This document shows, in pieces, positions 32,472 through 45,989 of a stretch of 64,000 nt of DNA. The DNA is taken from the NCBI GenBank assembly GCA_002205965.3, contig NADL03000075.1, forward strand, positions 186,001 through 250,000. Reading direction: 5' to 3'. The DNA comes from Kappaphycus alvarezii. Lineage: Eukaryota; Rhodophyta; Florideophyceae; Gigartinales; Solieriaceae. The position numbers were made by a program, and so were the translations under genes. The notes under the pieces were generated by a model. The model saw only the letters and a list, made by a program, of their open reading frames with translations. It had not been told where the DNA came from and ran no database searches. Within the stretch, counting starts at the first letter, position 1; each line of letters begins with the position of its first letter.

Positions 32472-35400
32472 ATGGCGGATCTAGGGGACAGATGCAATGA
32501 AAGCGGGAAACTGGATGTTCAAGCAGTGGAGGAGGGGGTAGTAATAATGAAAGGTTGGAACAAGACAAAGATATCGTAGGGGAACGTTGTGCCAGCAACT
32601 TTTTGCTCTAATTGCTACGTCGTTAGCGCTTTGGGGTGCAGGGGGCCAGGTGCAGACGATGTACTTGTCCACCGACAAAGGATTAGCGTAGCGAGTGGCA
32701 GTGGAATTTGCAGACTTGATCTCACCAGGGGAGAAGGAAGCGGGTTAGTTGTCCCTTGTCCGAGCAGATTGCGTAGGGCATCGCTAATAAGCCTACGGGT
32801 GAGTGCTGTCCACATTTGAGGGTTTGTGCAACTACTTGCCGTTGTAATTTTCGGGCGAATCTTTAGTAAATCGTCGGTTAGTGTACATTCCGGACACGCG
32901 AGGCGCAAAAACAATCAATCCAACTGCCATTCTCGGGACAAAATTATTCAACGGCTCTTCGCGAGTTTCCAAAGGGGCTCAAAATAGAATGAAAAAGTGA
33001 TATTACGGCAGAATTCAGATTCAAGCATAGATGATTATGAAAAAGGCCCTTGGTTCCAGAGGCAGGCGATAACAGATTTCAAATAAATATCCGATAAAGC
33101 AGGATTGAACAGGGATAGGATTTTATTTGTTCACACGTGCGATGCTCATGCCGAGATACAGTACAGTACAGTACAGTAATAAATAGAGAACTATTCATGC
33201 ATTGGGTAGGTGATATCAAGGGCTGGGGCCAGAGGTCCATACCACTATGGCAATTAGTCCAATTGCTCAAAGAGTTAAGCGGCTAGTTGAGCCGTAATTC
33301 ACTAGCTGAATCAACGGTAGTTGCAAACAAAAAGGCCCAGACTTGATAGACAGGGCATAGAATCTATGCGACATCACAGATGGTGCATATCCTCGGATTT
33401 GGTGCATAATACTAAATACAGTACTGTACTGTACTTTAGTTGGTACTGTACCTGCAGTTGCTTGTGGCTACTTACAAACCGTAACACTGCGGATAATTAT
33501 AAAATACAATACTGTATCCTACAGTGGTACCAAAAAGGTCTAGAACTATTAGATATTGTAGATCGACAAATAATTTGATGAGATGAAGTTGATGTGAAAT
33601 ATTTAAGATTATAATTTTTGTTGCAACAAGCAAGTAATTAAGGGTAACGGTAACATTAGTACTGTATTATTAATGCCAAAAGGTGCACCAGATTCAACCT
33701 TTTGAGTAAAATCGTCTCATTTCGCCACTCACTGCGCTCTAACGGCTGAAGGGCAGCGCAATGGCGTGGGGCATAATTTGACTCCTACGAGCAACCGCAT
33801 TGGTTGCAATTGCGGCACCACAAGTAAAAATAAGTTACGGAGGGGCGACAGATGGGTTTCGAGAATCAATGATACTGTAGCACCACAGCTTACAGGATTA
33901 GAAACACACACTTCTTAAGAACATTAATTTTCATTAAATTTAATCCTGTTATGTTCCTTGATTTGTGCAAGCAAAGATATCTAAACGAATTTAAGCGAGC
34001 ACCCATCATATCTTTATTAAATGGGGAGATTGGAGATACTGTACTTCCAACTCTCTTTACAAAACGTTTACTAATGACATCAAAGGTGCTGTTATCGGCA
34101 TGGAATCTACACGGCACTGTAGAACAGATGAAAGCCGCAGACGTACAACTTCCTGCCATGCATATCACCTCTAACCCATCGAAAAACAAAAAAGCTTCTG
34201 CTACACAAATCTGGCAAACGGCGCTAACGATGGCAGCAGTGGTTGCTACAAGCAAGATCAAAACAAATTATCAAAGATACCCTGCAGGAAGAGTCTGAAA
34301 AAGGTTTCATTGACAATTTGACTTTTGAAACAGTTTTGCTGACCCCATTGAACTAGAATAACAGCAGACGACACCAACAGAAGGCCTTGTACAGGATTGG
34401 AGAGTACGTGTGTTGTAATTACAGCTTTGAAACTACCGTACCATACAGCAGGTACACTTGGCGAATCGCTCGGCATACTGCACCTGACCCTAGCTACAGC
34501 ATACATGAATTTCCATGGTGCAGGAACGACCATTGAGGCCGTGCCACCAAGCAATGGATGGCATCACACCGACAAGAGTTTAGCGGTGCAAAGGAGCGCA
34601 TGCAACACAAAGTCACATCGACCTGCAGCACTTGATACCTGGACCGGTGGAGAGCAACAATGCAACAACAAGTGCTGAGGTGGTGCACCATATGCCCGCT
34701 TGCATTTGATTGGTACGAGTTATGGTCTGCAATCGTTCTGTGTGATTCGTATGGGTAAGGAGGAAAGTGGGCCTGCCGACTTTTACCTCCCAAGGACCTA
34801 GCTGGCAGCGCGTGTCGATCGTACCGTCTTGGTCGGTTTCGCCCATGGCAGCTTCACTCGTGCGCGGCAAAGCGCATTCATTCATGCATAGGCCTCTGTT
34901 GTTGCCGAGGGGCACTTCGCTAGACTCATGTGTAATTTAGCCTTTGTTCATGCTCTGAAAATAAGAGCAGTACAGATCAGTGTAAGCAAAGTACAAGAGC
35001 AACAATGCAACTTACTGCCGAAAATGATCGACTTCCGTAAAAAGGCCGAGACATTGTTGTTCTGTAGTCCATCCAATCAATACTAGCTAATAGACCCTCT
35101 ATGTTTAATACAGTAGGTCTACAGTACTGTACGGTACTGCACATCAGCATCAGCATCAGCAGCAGCTACAGTTTCAACCAGATATGTTCATATTGCTGGA
35201 GGTGGAAGCACCGTCTTCTTCTCTCTGCACTGACAAAGAGTTGAGCAGGAAAGATATTTTTTGTCAAAAGTACAATTGATTCTTCCAATTACTCATGGAA
35301 GTGCACTTCTGTTAATTTCTAAACCCAACTCGCAAATAGCAAAAAGCTATACGGCTTCTTGATCGATACGGTGCGAGACTCACACAATCAGAACAAAATT

Positions 35401-36330
35401 TTTTTGAGTTGCCCCTAAGCTCCGCAGTCACAAAAGCAGATCAAATCTCTCTGTATTCCATTCTGTTCCACTCTACAAACATAATGAACGAAAGTTGATT
35501 ATCTCCAGCCATCGTCGATAGTAATCTAATCCAACAATTGCCAATTTCTCGGAGAAATCATTTCGGCTTCAGACTACCTGACTACAGCACCTCGCACTGA
35601 ACCTACTTTACATATCCATATCTCCCCAGGTCAATTGGCCTCCGTAGTCTGGCACCAAACATACTCCCATTTCCCCTCTTTTACTGCTTTCTCGAAAACC
35701 CTGATAATATGTTTCAACTCATGTTCCAATGATTCTCAACAAACCAAAATTGGGCAAAGTCATCCTACTTGCCTGACTGAACTAGTACAGGCGACGTAAA
35801 ACTCGTACCACAGAGGCGTGCGGCCTGGCTCCTTTCCCCCGTTTTACCGGGCACCCTCCCGGACATTAGCTCAACATGGTTGCACTGCGAAAATGTCCGC
35901 CAGGCAATCTCCCCTCTCTTGCCCTGCTGCAATTTTAATTCTCTTACGTTAGCATGGTGCTACCCACTCAACATACTGTAGGTTCCACTGCTAACTTTCT
36001 GGAAACTTGTTCTACATGAGGCCGAGATTTCAATTTTTGACTTGGAACATCTTGCCAACAGTATCGCTACACCCGGGCACTACCGCCGACTCTTTACTGT
36101 TCTTGAAACCAGGTGCTCGTAACAACATATAAGCCTGATGCTGTGCTACCAAGTGCCACAGACTGCGTTACACCGATGTAAGGCCACCGGTGTAGAGGAC
36201 ATCTTCGCTGCGCAAGTGCCCCCCAGTACTTTGGTTTGAGGTTCTGCAATTCTCAATAGAACTATGACAAAAACAACAGAATATCTCGCACAGGGAGAAT
36301 TGTCTGTCAAGGAGCAGAAGAAACTTTACT
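32472..36330. other. Long intergenic region upstream of the SLC6 gene
   Basis: Only chance ORFs (the longest are overlapping frames on both strands at 33.9-34.9 kb, none with a domain). It contains CAGTA/TACTG runs at 33157-33178, 33419-33432 and around 35122, a short CATCAG run near 35142-35167, and much AT-rich sequence. No RNA gene was found. Confidence 0.4.
33157..33178. repeat. (CAGTA)n pentanucleotide run
   Basis: Four consecutive TACAG units ending in TA, the complement of the tract at 26248-26290. Confidence 0.8.
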
Positions 36331-36334
36331 GCAT

Positions 36335-37980
36335 TGAGTATCTATCGTGTACAGTGCAGGACTGACTATACGGCTAAGAACTAACCGGATGTTCCACGTC
36401 AACAATGACAGTACAGTACTGTTCTGTTCATCTCATAGGAAATGTCTGAAACCTTTTTGACCGCAGTAACAACATAAAGAAAAAGAGAAGAAGAAGAAGA
36501 AGAAGACTTTACCAAGCAGGAAAGGGGGGGCTAGCGGCCCTCAAAAGGGGAAAAATCTATCCGAGCCAGGAACGGTTGAGTAGTCGTCGGTTGATCGCGA
36601 CAGAAGTTCGTTGTTGTATGAGCGAACTGATACTCGTGAACAAGCGATCGCGCTCGAAGGCAGGGCTATTGCCTTTACGTAGTGCGATGTACTCAGCAAT
36701 TCTGGACAGACCTCGTTCGGCACCGGGACCGGCAGACCCGTATATATCGAAAGCCATCGGGTGGAAGTCGATACGTAGTTCGGCGCAGAGGTGGCCATAG
36801 CGGAGAGATTTCGCGCGCTCAGATGCAGTAAGGGCAGCGAGGGGCGTGTGAATCCGCTGTTGGGCGTATGGAGCGGAGTGGGGCTAATGAAAGTGACGTC
36901 GTAGCCCTAGGGGACGGGAGAGAACTGGACATCATCGATGTAGATGTCGAGGCGGCAGCGTGAGTTGGATGGTCGCGGCAAGTCTTGCGGGAAGGTCCAT
37001 TCCCGGACAGGGCGAATCCCAATTGATAAGCGTGATACCTCGGAAATGAGGCGGTCGCGAACACAATTGTGGCGCCGAATGGAGCCGTCGGCGCAGGGAC
37101 AGACAGAGGCATGGTGTCCGTAGGAATCCAGGGTGGGACAGTGCGGAAGTGGGCGGCGCAATAGGTGCAGGGTTGTGTGCCAGAGAAGATGGGGACACCA
37201 AGACGGAGGCAAACCATGGTTCGCCATACTTCAGGAGCGGCCCGGGTACCGAGATGGCTCTGCGGGAGGTTGTGAAAGGGACGGGAGGCGTGGGAAGAAG
37301 CGACGGAAGCTAGGCGGCGGAGTAGTCGGGAGCCTTCGGAGGAGGAGAGGTCGACGGAAGAGAGAAGTCTGGCGCGAAGCGCCTTTGTGATCTCAGCAGT
37401 AGCAGTTGTCTGGAAGTCAGACAGGCCGGGGGAAGAAGAGGCGCGGAGGCCAGCAAGGACGGCGGGGGGGGGAACTGTCGGGGAGGCTGTATTTGGCCCG
37501 GATAGAGGCGAGAGGCGTTGAGATCAAGGGCGAGACGTCGAAGCAATCACCGAGGAGGAGGCGAAGAAGTGGGTAGGAGGAGAGAACAGAGCCAGCGTAG
37601 CATGCCTCTGCGATGGTTTCGGTTAGGGGAAGTCCGAGCCCTCCCATACGTAGTGGAAGCTGGGCGGTGAGCCAGGCACTGTCTGGGAGACGACGGTGCA
37701 TGTCTTCGAACACCCTTCGCATTCCAGAGTCAAAGGTTTGAGCCCCGGAAAGAGTGAGATGTGGCGGGGTGCAGCGAAGAACATGGATCAGGCGGCAGGA
37801 ACTGGCACAGTGTCGCAGTAGTTGGTAGCCCAGTTGAGGGTCATTCAATCCGGAGATGCGCGACCAAACCTCGGAAATGGCATGTACGCGGGAGGCAAGA
37901 AAAGACTGGCAGCTTTGAGGGGTGCTGATTGGGGATCCGAGGACTGTCTCGAAATTGTCGGAACGTATCGGCATAACATA
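36335..37980 (-). pseudogene. 5'-truncated RLE-type LINE: RT thumb, zinc finger, endonuclease, 3' tail (L6)
   Basis: The best preserved C-terminal half of a LINE here. From right to left it has the RT thumb start FETVLGSPISTPQSC and SHIV-like linker helices with FDSGMRRVFEDMHRRLPDSA, then LPLRMGGLGLPLTETIAEAC. The finger is TLDSYGHHASVCPCADGSIR followed by RHN. The endonuclease core is RCRLDIYIDDVQF, then GYDVTFISP. The C-terminus reads FHPMAFDIYGSAGPG and SLIQQRTSVAINRRLL. Stops and frame changes split these blocks. The tail at 36335-36400 matches that of L5. A (GAA)n-type run at about 36481-36506 lies in the 3' UTR. It overlaps L7 in the thumb motif VLGSPI, so the two are separate copies, not one element. 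Confidence 0.8.
36481..36506. repeat. GAA-rich simple repeat
   Basis: Tandem 'gaa' units in the 3' UTR of the LINE copy at 36.3-38.0 kb. Confidence 0.6.
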
Positions 37981-40329
37981 AAAAGCTGGTTACAAACAGT
38001 TAACGTTAGACACAGCTGAAAGCATTCCACTCAGCCCTCTTCGACAGCTCTCGCTAGCAATGCATGGCTTTACTGCTCAAGCTAAACTATTTACCAATTT
38101 TTTATTCAAACTGAGACATCGGAGTCTTAGGAATTCCCCTTTTCGTATTTCGTTTCTATCTCTTTGGTGAATCATTTTGATTAATCGAGTATTTCCCAAT
38201 TAATTAGTCCTTGTCCTCACTCACCAGCACTGATCGACATTTTTCTGACTTGGATCTTGTCTCACAGGGCATGCAATGAAGAAAGAATCTTTGTTGTGCA
38301 GAACTTCAAAGTGCAAAAGGCAGCCACCGGATCACGTGATTTGGCAATGGCTATGTTTATACACCAACATATTTTGCAGAATCACGCTCACTAGTTAAAT
38401 CTGTTTCCAGGATTGCTGTAGTCGATTGCAGACTTTGCTGCAGTTGAGGAAAGGACTTCCTGCTACCATAATTGGAGGGTCTGATGAGCATGTTACCACC
38501 CCTTACCTAGGTGATCATGCACGAGATGAAGCAATGCCTGGAGTAAACGAGCGAATACTTAAAAGAGACTTGGATGTTTATGGAGACTCAGTAATTGTTG
38601 TGTGACCTTGGAATAGCGCAGGTGTGGTCCACATCGTACAGTACTACGAAGTATGTCATAAGGGCCTGCGAAGATGAGTCATGGACATCGTTAGTTGTCC
38701 TCTCGGCAGATATTACAATTCCTGACCATGTGCCTTTGAGAAAGTACTGATAGTGTCTTAGTCCTCACTACTGTTGTAATGTCCAATGCAAAAATGCCTG
38801 CTGGCCGGCCTTGAGCCTGCTATTCATGGAAGACTAAGTACTACTGGTCACCCTCTAGGATATTCCGGGCCACATCCTCCCATATCTTTCAAAGATTAAT
38901 GCCTCCCATAATTACCCTCCTACTATCGTACTTTGCTCACAGGATTAGAAAAATCGTGGCGCGGCTTACATAACGTAGCATGCATAGGTTTCCTTGTAAT
39001 TTGAGTAACATACCATTGACCTGGTGACTGGAAACCGTGATATCGGCATTGTCCGCTGTTTACAAGTCCACTGACTCTCCGCATCTACACGCTTCCTCAT
39101 GCACTGGTGAGCCTACGGAGCATTGTTCCGGCTTGACATGGTAAAATTACCAACCAACAGGGGTCACGCGGGGGTCTTACAATGTGTTTCTAGGAACTTC
39201 ACGATGGAGGGGATGAGAGTCTTAAATTCCTCTCACATCGAAAAAATGCTGCAGCTCGAGGTCGACATCCCTATAATAATGATGGATTAAACAGTTCCCC
39301 CCCTCCCATGTCTCTCCCTTACTCACTTCTGGTAGCCGAGTTTCCCGTTAGCCAACCTTTTTCGCATTCCCTCTCCACCTATCTTCCTTGCTTTAAGGTA
39401 CAACCTACGCTGGGTGACTATGGAAAATTGACGGGGGTTGCCACTTTGAATGAGCGAGTGTTGTAACCAGGGCGATGATCTTGTGGTTTGATGTGATGAT
39501 ACAGCCAGCAATTTATCTTTCTTGTCACCATTTCAACTATTGTCATCCTCTGTTGGAAGAGGGGTTGCGATGAAGGCGGAAAACCGCGCCATATAGAGCA
39601 ATTTAATTATAGTACTATTTAACGGCGCGTATTTAGTATCACAGCGAAAAGGTATGACACGTGTAGCACGCAGCAAGGTTGCTGGTGGAAGTCTACTGTA
39701 AGCCCTACAAGCCGAGCTTATGATGTTTGAAACAACTACTGACCGTTGTGCTCGAATGCTTGGCATCCCCTTATTGCGACAAGAACAAGTGTTTACTTTT
39801 TCTGTCTGATGGTTGATGATTCTTGTCTTGGACTTGCTCCGCTATTCGGTACGCGAGCCGTTATATAGACTTTTTGTAGCCCGTCTGCACTGTATTTGGA
39901 AGTACAGTACTGTCCAGTCCAGTACAGTGTAGGACTAGTCCACCATAAAAATTAAATCTAGTGGCTGCAGTAGCATTTTGTACTAGATTCAAATCATAAA
40001 ATATCTTAAGCATTCCTGCTGAGCTGTAACAGGTGCTGCCATGGCACAGCAAAACGTTTGCTTGCTGCGCTGGCACTATCGCGAGCCCTTTCTGTATAAC
40101 AGCGTTAGTAAAAAGTTCTGTATACTTCTGTTCTGGCTATGTTAGTCCTGATGACGCACATGTTCCGTGCTTTCGAGGAGCACAAGTCATACGGTGGCTT
40201 GATAAAACACAGGTGCAGTACTATGTATCCGTTATAGTACAGCTACCAGGGGCGAACAGTACTCAAGTGACGAAAGCGCTATATACGCTGTTCAGAGTTT
40301 GGATCCTGATATCTTATTTACAATCGAAC
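37981..40329. other. Intergenic region, no gene recognised
   Basis: Only short ORFs without domains, and a few CAGTA/TACTG motifs (around 39900-39930). It separates two LINE copies of the same orientation. Confidence 0.4.
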
Positions 40330-40634
40330 CTTGAAAGTCCCACACCGTAACCGGCAATTTGACCAACTTTCCCGCTCCTCCTTGATGCGCAATGGCTAAG
40401 GAGGTGGGAGGAAGTTTAGGGATCCCGCAGGGCTGGATGGGCTGCTCAGATGTTCCGATCGGAATGAAGTTTGTGTTGGAGGAGAGAAGAGCATCCGTGG
40501 TCAGTTCCGATCGGGGACCCGAGCACTGTAATGGCCTCGACAGTGACGATTTTGCAGGGGAGGCGGGATAAGCTGTCCTTTCCGAACCACGCTTCAGTCT
40601 TCTGCAAGTTAATACACATTCCGAGCTGCCTGCC
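40330..40634 (-). pseudogene. RLE-type LINE, RT thumb part, left of the gypsy insertion (L7, 3' piece)
   Basis: The minus-strand frame reads RQLGMCINLQKTEAWFG, then CKIVTVEAITVLGSPIGTD, the RT palm/thumb segment that follows the YADD box in non-LTR elements. It continues the frame that ends at 45,990 on the other side of the gypsy element. The LINE is lost left of about 40,330. Confidence 0.75.
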
Positions 40635-40913
40635 TGTGACCGCATCACGGTTCCTTTCCTCTTTGCGGCAAAACATTGCTGTCCATCCACATCGCCAACT
40701 GTAATATCCGATCGGTTAGAATGCTTACAGCAGAGTCTGAGGCGCGCATTCGTCCTCCTCGGAGAGTATCTTTTATTAAAGAACCGCATCGGAGTAAAGG
40801 GGGTGATGGAACAACAACATCACCAACCATTTTCATCCCGACACATTGGAGTTGACACACACCCCACAGTGACATCGACATCTCAAACCTCACTCGTCAC
40901 CTTTAGTCGCCAC
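40635..40913 (+). repeat. 5' LTR of the gypsy element
   Basis: 279 bp, begins TGTGACCGCATC and ends GTCGCCACA. Pairs with 45710-45989; preceded by CTGCC. Confidence 0.9.
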
Positions 40914-43900
40914 AGTGATCACTACGGTTTACCAAACCTGACACTCACGGCAACGGAAAAGAAAATGGCATCCCGCAGTAGCCAAAACTCTTCTTCGCAA
41001 GCCATCCGACCCGGATTTGTCTCGACTTCCGTGAAACACCCGAAGTAAATCCGAAGGGATGGAGAGTCTGTGCGTAAATTTCTCCTTTTGTACGACCAGT
41101 ACAAGAAAGAGATCACAGCACGGGCCCAACAGCGGGTTGGAGACGCAAGTACGACAATGGATCCCGTCCGACCGGTGAACCTCAAGTTCTGCATCGACTC
41201 CGAGTATCTCGAAAGTGTACTCACACTGGGAGTTATTGACGGAGCGGATGACTACGTAAGTCTGTCCGACGAACTACTGCGTCAGTAACTCGAGTCCAAG
41301 GCAGAAGGAACAAAAGAGACCGTAACGGTGGACATGCTCGACAGAATAGTGGAAAAGGAACTCCACATGGACATGTCCGATCGGTCAGCAAAGTCCCGAA
41401 TGGAAACTTTGTTCATCACATACCTTTCGATTCTACAAAGTAACGGAATCAAGTGAGTTATCGAAAGAAAACCTAAGCTTGCCGTATACCACGTGGTATC
41501 AGCGGTCAAACCCAAGTTTCTCCGTACACGGTTGGAATCTGACCTAGATCTGAAATTCAACCATCTACGCAAGGACTTCAAAGGTTTTATGAAGCACACC
41601 ATAAAATTTTTCGAAGCGTACGAGACACTTGACAACGGATCTGAAAATTGCCGTTCGGGAAAAAACAAGAATCGGAACGGGAGGCACACGCCAAAAGGAT
41701 CCTACAGCAAGAGCGATTCGGGAAAAGCAGACACAAGCAGCCGCAACTCCGAATCGGGTAACAACACAGGACCAAACAAGAGGCAACAACCACCATGCCC
41801 GAATCCAGAATGCAAGCGAAACATCCGCAGGCATTGGATCGACGATTGCAATCTCATGAGTGATTCGGAATAGGACGCGCAGAAAGCCGAACTTGCTGCA
41901 GCTAAAGCTCGTGATGGACCGTTCCGGTCGAAGCGATCTCAGCAAAATCAGAGGGAGTCAGAGTCGACATCGTCTGGCCGAAGCGGAAACAACGGAACAA
42001 GTGGAAGGATTGCTTCAACTGCCATTGATAGGCGAACCGAACCCGATGAACCATCTTGCTTAATCAACCTGGCGAATGGAGCTAGCTCCGTTCGCATTAT
42101 TGGTCGCTGTGAAGATGGCAGCGACGAAACTCTCACCTGACTGAGAGTGGCAGACCGAGCGTTATTCCAAGGAATTGGGGTAATGAATATCATCCGACCG
42201 GTGAAATTAAGTGTTGCACTCAGGAAGGGAGGCAAGCCCCAATCTTTCACTTTTTCTCGATCGTGAATCGCACCTCGGAGCGTCCTTCAGTTGGCAGCAG
42301 GCAATCTTGCGCTGGTCAACGTGCGATATTTAGTCGCCGACGATGAGCTCACACGCAACGATGTAATCATCGACCGCCCGGTACTGGAACATCTTAAGGT
42401 GGACAACCGCGCACTTCTCGAAGGGAACCGATCTCGTTTGGACGGAACGGACTGTTGAACCATCGAAAAACCTACCGCTAATACAAAGTCCGGCACGGTT
42501 AATCGTCTAATGGTGGCACGATTCAACAGAGTCAAAACGGACACCGATCGGAGCTCGGAAAGACCGCATGTCGTCTATCAACAAGAAAGAGCAGGAGAAA
42601 ACCCGTTACTGGATCCGTCGCTTCTGGATCCCGTCGATTTCGATCAAAAAGACGACATCCGCAAGGAATTGTAGTCGATGACAGATTGGGCAATCGACAA
42701 TAGTCTACTACAGGAGTACCAGGACCACATGCGTCGACTCCTACGCGACAAAATAAACATACTCCGAACCATTCTTTCTTCTGGACCGCTTGCGGACATC
42801 AAACCGTTATTGATTGAATTGTCACCCGAAACCTGGCCGGTGAAAGTCAAGATCCGCAACTATTCTAGGGAGCAACGTATCTTTATCCAGGAATTTCTGG
42901 AAAAAATGGTCCGAAACGGAATGGCTTATTGGAACCCAACCGCAAAATGGGCGTGCGCCCCGCTCATTGTTCCTAAGCCAGGACCCGCACAATTTAAGTT
43001 TACTGTTGACCTCCGTCCGGTGAATAATTATGCTATCAAGCACAATTTTCCGATGCCTAATCTCGACATTGAGATAAGCAAGTTATCCGGATAGCGGTAT
43101 TTCGCCGTCTTGTACGTCACATTCTGCTTCTAGAATTTTCTTCTTCACGACGATTTGGAAGAGCTTCAATCATTCGTCACATCTGATGGAATCTACACAC
43201 CGACGCGGGTTACGCATGGTACAACCAATGCCGTCACACACGTCCAGTCCGGCTTTTCGGAGATTATACCAACTGATCTGTGGGACCACATCCTGCACTG
43301 GCTCGACGACATTTTGCTGCATTACTCTACAGTGCTCGGTCTCATCAACTGTATCGAACAGTTTTTCAACTTTTGCAACCGCTATCGGATCAAGTTGCAT
43401 CCTGGCAAATGCACTATTTTCGCCACGTCTATTCGTTGGTGCGGCCGCCTTCTCTCCGCCGACGGAATCAAATGTGATCCAGCCCGACTCAAAGGACTGG
43501 TGTACATGTCGCCGCCCACCACCGGTTCTGAACTTCAACAATTCATCTGCGCAATGCAATGGGTGAAGCAAGGAATATCCCGTTTCTCGGAAATTCTTGA
43601 ACGTCTCCACTTTTTTATCGAAAGGGTGTATGCCCGAACGGACAAGCGCACAAAAAGGTCCGTTTCAATGATTCGCCTCATCGATCTCGGATGGGGAGAT
43701 AGCGAGCTCAAAGCTTTTCAGCGTGGCAAACACGCACTCGCTACCCTAGCGACTCTGTGTCACCGTGACGGAAAAAAGCGACTCTTTTTCTTCACTGACG
43801 CCTCGGACAATTCATGTTCACACACAGATACCGAATAAGGACATTTAGAAGCCGCACAAGGAGCAGGTACACCAGCCCCTTGCTTTTCTATCCGGTCAGT

Positions 43901-45709
43901 TCATTTCAACCCAGTTGGGATGGTCAACTCTGGAAAAGGAAGTCTATGCAGTAATGGCCTGCCTTGAACGCATGCATTGGCTTGCTGCGGGGCAGAACGG
44001 ATTTGACATCTACACCGGTCACAACAACCTTATTTTTCTTTTCGATCCGCTTTCGGTGGTTCCCGACCTTCCCAAACTGCCACCCGCAAAGTTTTGCGAT
44101 GGGCCGTCAAGCTCAGCATATACGCATACAAATGCGTGCACATCCGCGGTACGGACAACGTGTGGGCCGACCTGCTTGGTCGATGGTCGTCACCACCCAC
44201 CGTCCGGCGTCTTGTTCAAATTCCGCTTCTACCTTCATCCATTGCGGAAGATTTTTTTGGCCAAACGCGGTAACAATAGTCCAATCGCAATAACTACACG
44301 CAACTTCCCGACCGGAACACCTTATACTCACCTATGGTTTGTGGCGCAACCCGCTCACCGCCATTTGGATTCCCGACGCGGACGATGACCTAATAATTCG
44401 CCTTTGTGTAATCGCTCACATTGGTCCAGCCGATCATCGAGGTCAAGATTCTACCGAACGGTCATTGTGTGCATCTTTTTTTGGGTCTACCATGACCGAA
44501 GACATCTGATCCTTCGTTCGGACCTACATTAAATTTCTCTCGACAGCAAGAGTGGGGAAGGAACCCCGCCCTTACGGCCCGGCTGTCCACGGTACAAAAC
44601 CGAACCATCTTCTCCAGTTCGACTATCCGGTGACAAGTACATCCTGCTACTCAGGGATGACCATTCCGACTACAAATGGGCATTTTCCTGTGCCGACACA
44701 ACGGCAGAGACCGCAGTGGATGCCATGATCGATTGGTGCGCTTCGTTTACTGTACCGAACGGGCTTATGTCAGATGGATCGACTTATTTTAAAAATGAAA
44801 CCATCGGGCTCCTCACTAAAGGTCTCAAGGTACCGCATCATTTCACCCTTCCGTATACTCCTTGGAGTAACGGTTCAGTGGAGCGACTCGGCAAGGAGGT
44901 CCTCAAGACATTCCGATCGATTTTATCTGAGTTGCAACACCGTTCATCGGAATGGCCTGACCTCGTCCCGATGCTACAAAGCATCCGCAACAACTCTTCT
45001 TCTCCTATACACAAGAAAATCTACCCGATAACGGAGTTTAAAGACCTGGATCCCCAGCTACCTTTCTCAAACTTAATCCGGTCAAGCATAGGTAAACCAG
45101 TTACGGTATCTGAAGTTATCCGCGAGCGGACGACCAAAACTGGCAACCTCAAGAAATTCGTGACCGACCTACATCCTATCGTCCACGAAACCGTTCGGAA
45201 AAATTTGGAAAAACCCCGGAAGGCAATGTCCAAAGGAGACCTACCCCGATTCACGGGAGGAAACTTTGTTTTGGTCGCGCACGAAGACTTCAAGGCTGGA
45301 GAAAAACTCGCTTTACGCTGGCGCGTACCGCGATGGATGAAAAAAGCAACCCCCGACTACGTCTATCAAGTCGAGGATCTCCATAACGGTCAGCTGGAAG
45401 ATGTTCACATTAGCCGCCTACGGTTCTACCACGACAGATCGCTGGACACACAAGAAATCATGTCTCATGTCCTCCCCTCCGAAACCCGCATGCCTGTTTC
45501 CCGTCTAATGGAGCTTGTCGAAAATCCGGACGGACTGAACGTTCGCAACCGCTGGAAAGGACTACCGCACTCGGAAGAAACCCTTGAGCCGCTTGCTCGC
45601 GTGTGTGAAGATGTCCTGCAATTGGTTCATCGCCTTCTTGCCCGCAAGAAAACGCCCACCGACATGAATGGAAAAGCCAGGCGTCTTCTTGAGCTTTGAA
45701 ATGGGGGAA

Positions 45710-45989
45710 TGTGACCGCATCACGGTTCCTTTCCTTTTTTCGGCAACACATTGCTGTCCATCCACATCGCCCACTGTAATATCCGATCTTTTAGAATGCT
45801 TACAATAGTGTCTGAGGCGTGCATTCATCCTCTAAGTAGAGTGTCTTTTACTTAAGAGCCGAATCGGAGTGAAGGGGGCGATGAAACAACAACATCGCAA
45901 ACCATTTTCATCCCGACACATTGGAGTTGACACACACCCCGCCGACACATCGACATATCTCACCTCACTCGTTACCTTTAGTCGCCACA
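45710..45989 (+). repeat. 3' LTR of the gypsy element
   Basis: 280 bp with the same termini as the 5' LTR, preceded by a purine tract and followed by the second CTGCC copy. Confidence 0.9.

Larger units (their letters stand above)
40635..45989 (+). mobile_element. Ty3/gypsy LTR retrotransposon with both LTRs and target-site duplication
   Basis: A 5.36-kb element bounded by ~280-bp LTRs (TG...CA) and CTGCC duplications at 40630-40634 and 45990-45994. Gag is at about 40970-41880 with a Cys/His knuckle near 41800-41850. A protease region lies near 42060-42470. The reverse transcriptase is at 42640-43560 (YWNPTAKWACAPLIVPKPGP, WLDDILLHY) and RNase H at 43700-44150. The integrase is at 44520-45200 (LMSDGSTYFKNE, LPYTPWSNGSVERLGKEVL), with a C-terminal domain to 45700. 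A purine tract (aaatgggggaa) precedes the 3' LTR. It is broken in several places. The LTRs differ at about 33 of 280 positions by eye (~12%), so the insertion is old. Confidence 0.93.

Noticed and set aside
33890-34298. Signal-peptide-like ORF on the minus strand and a 115-codon ORF on the + strand
   Set aside because: They overlap each other, the minus one lacks an ATG, and neither has a domain.
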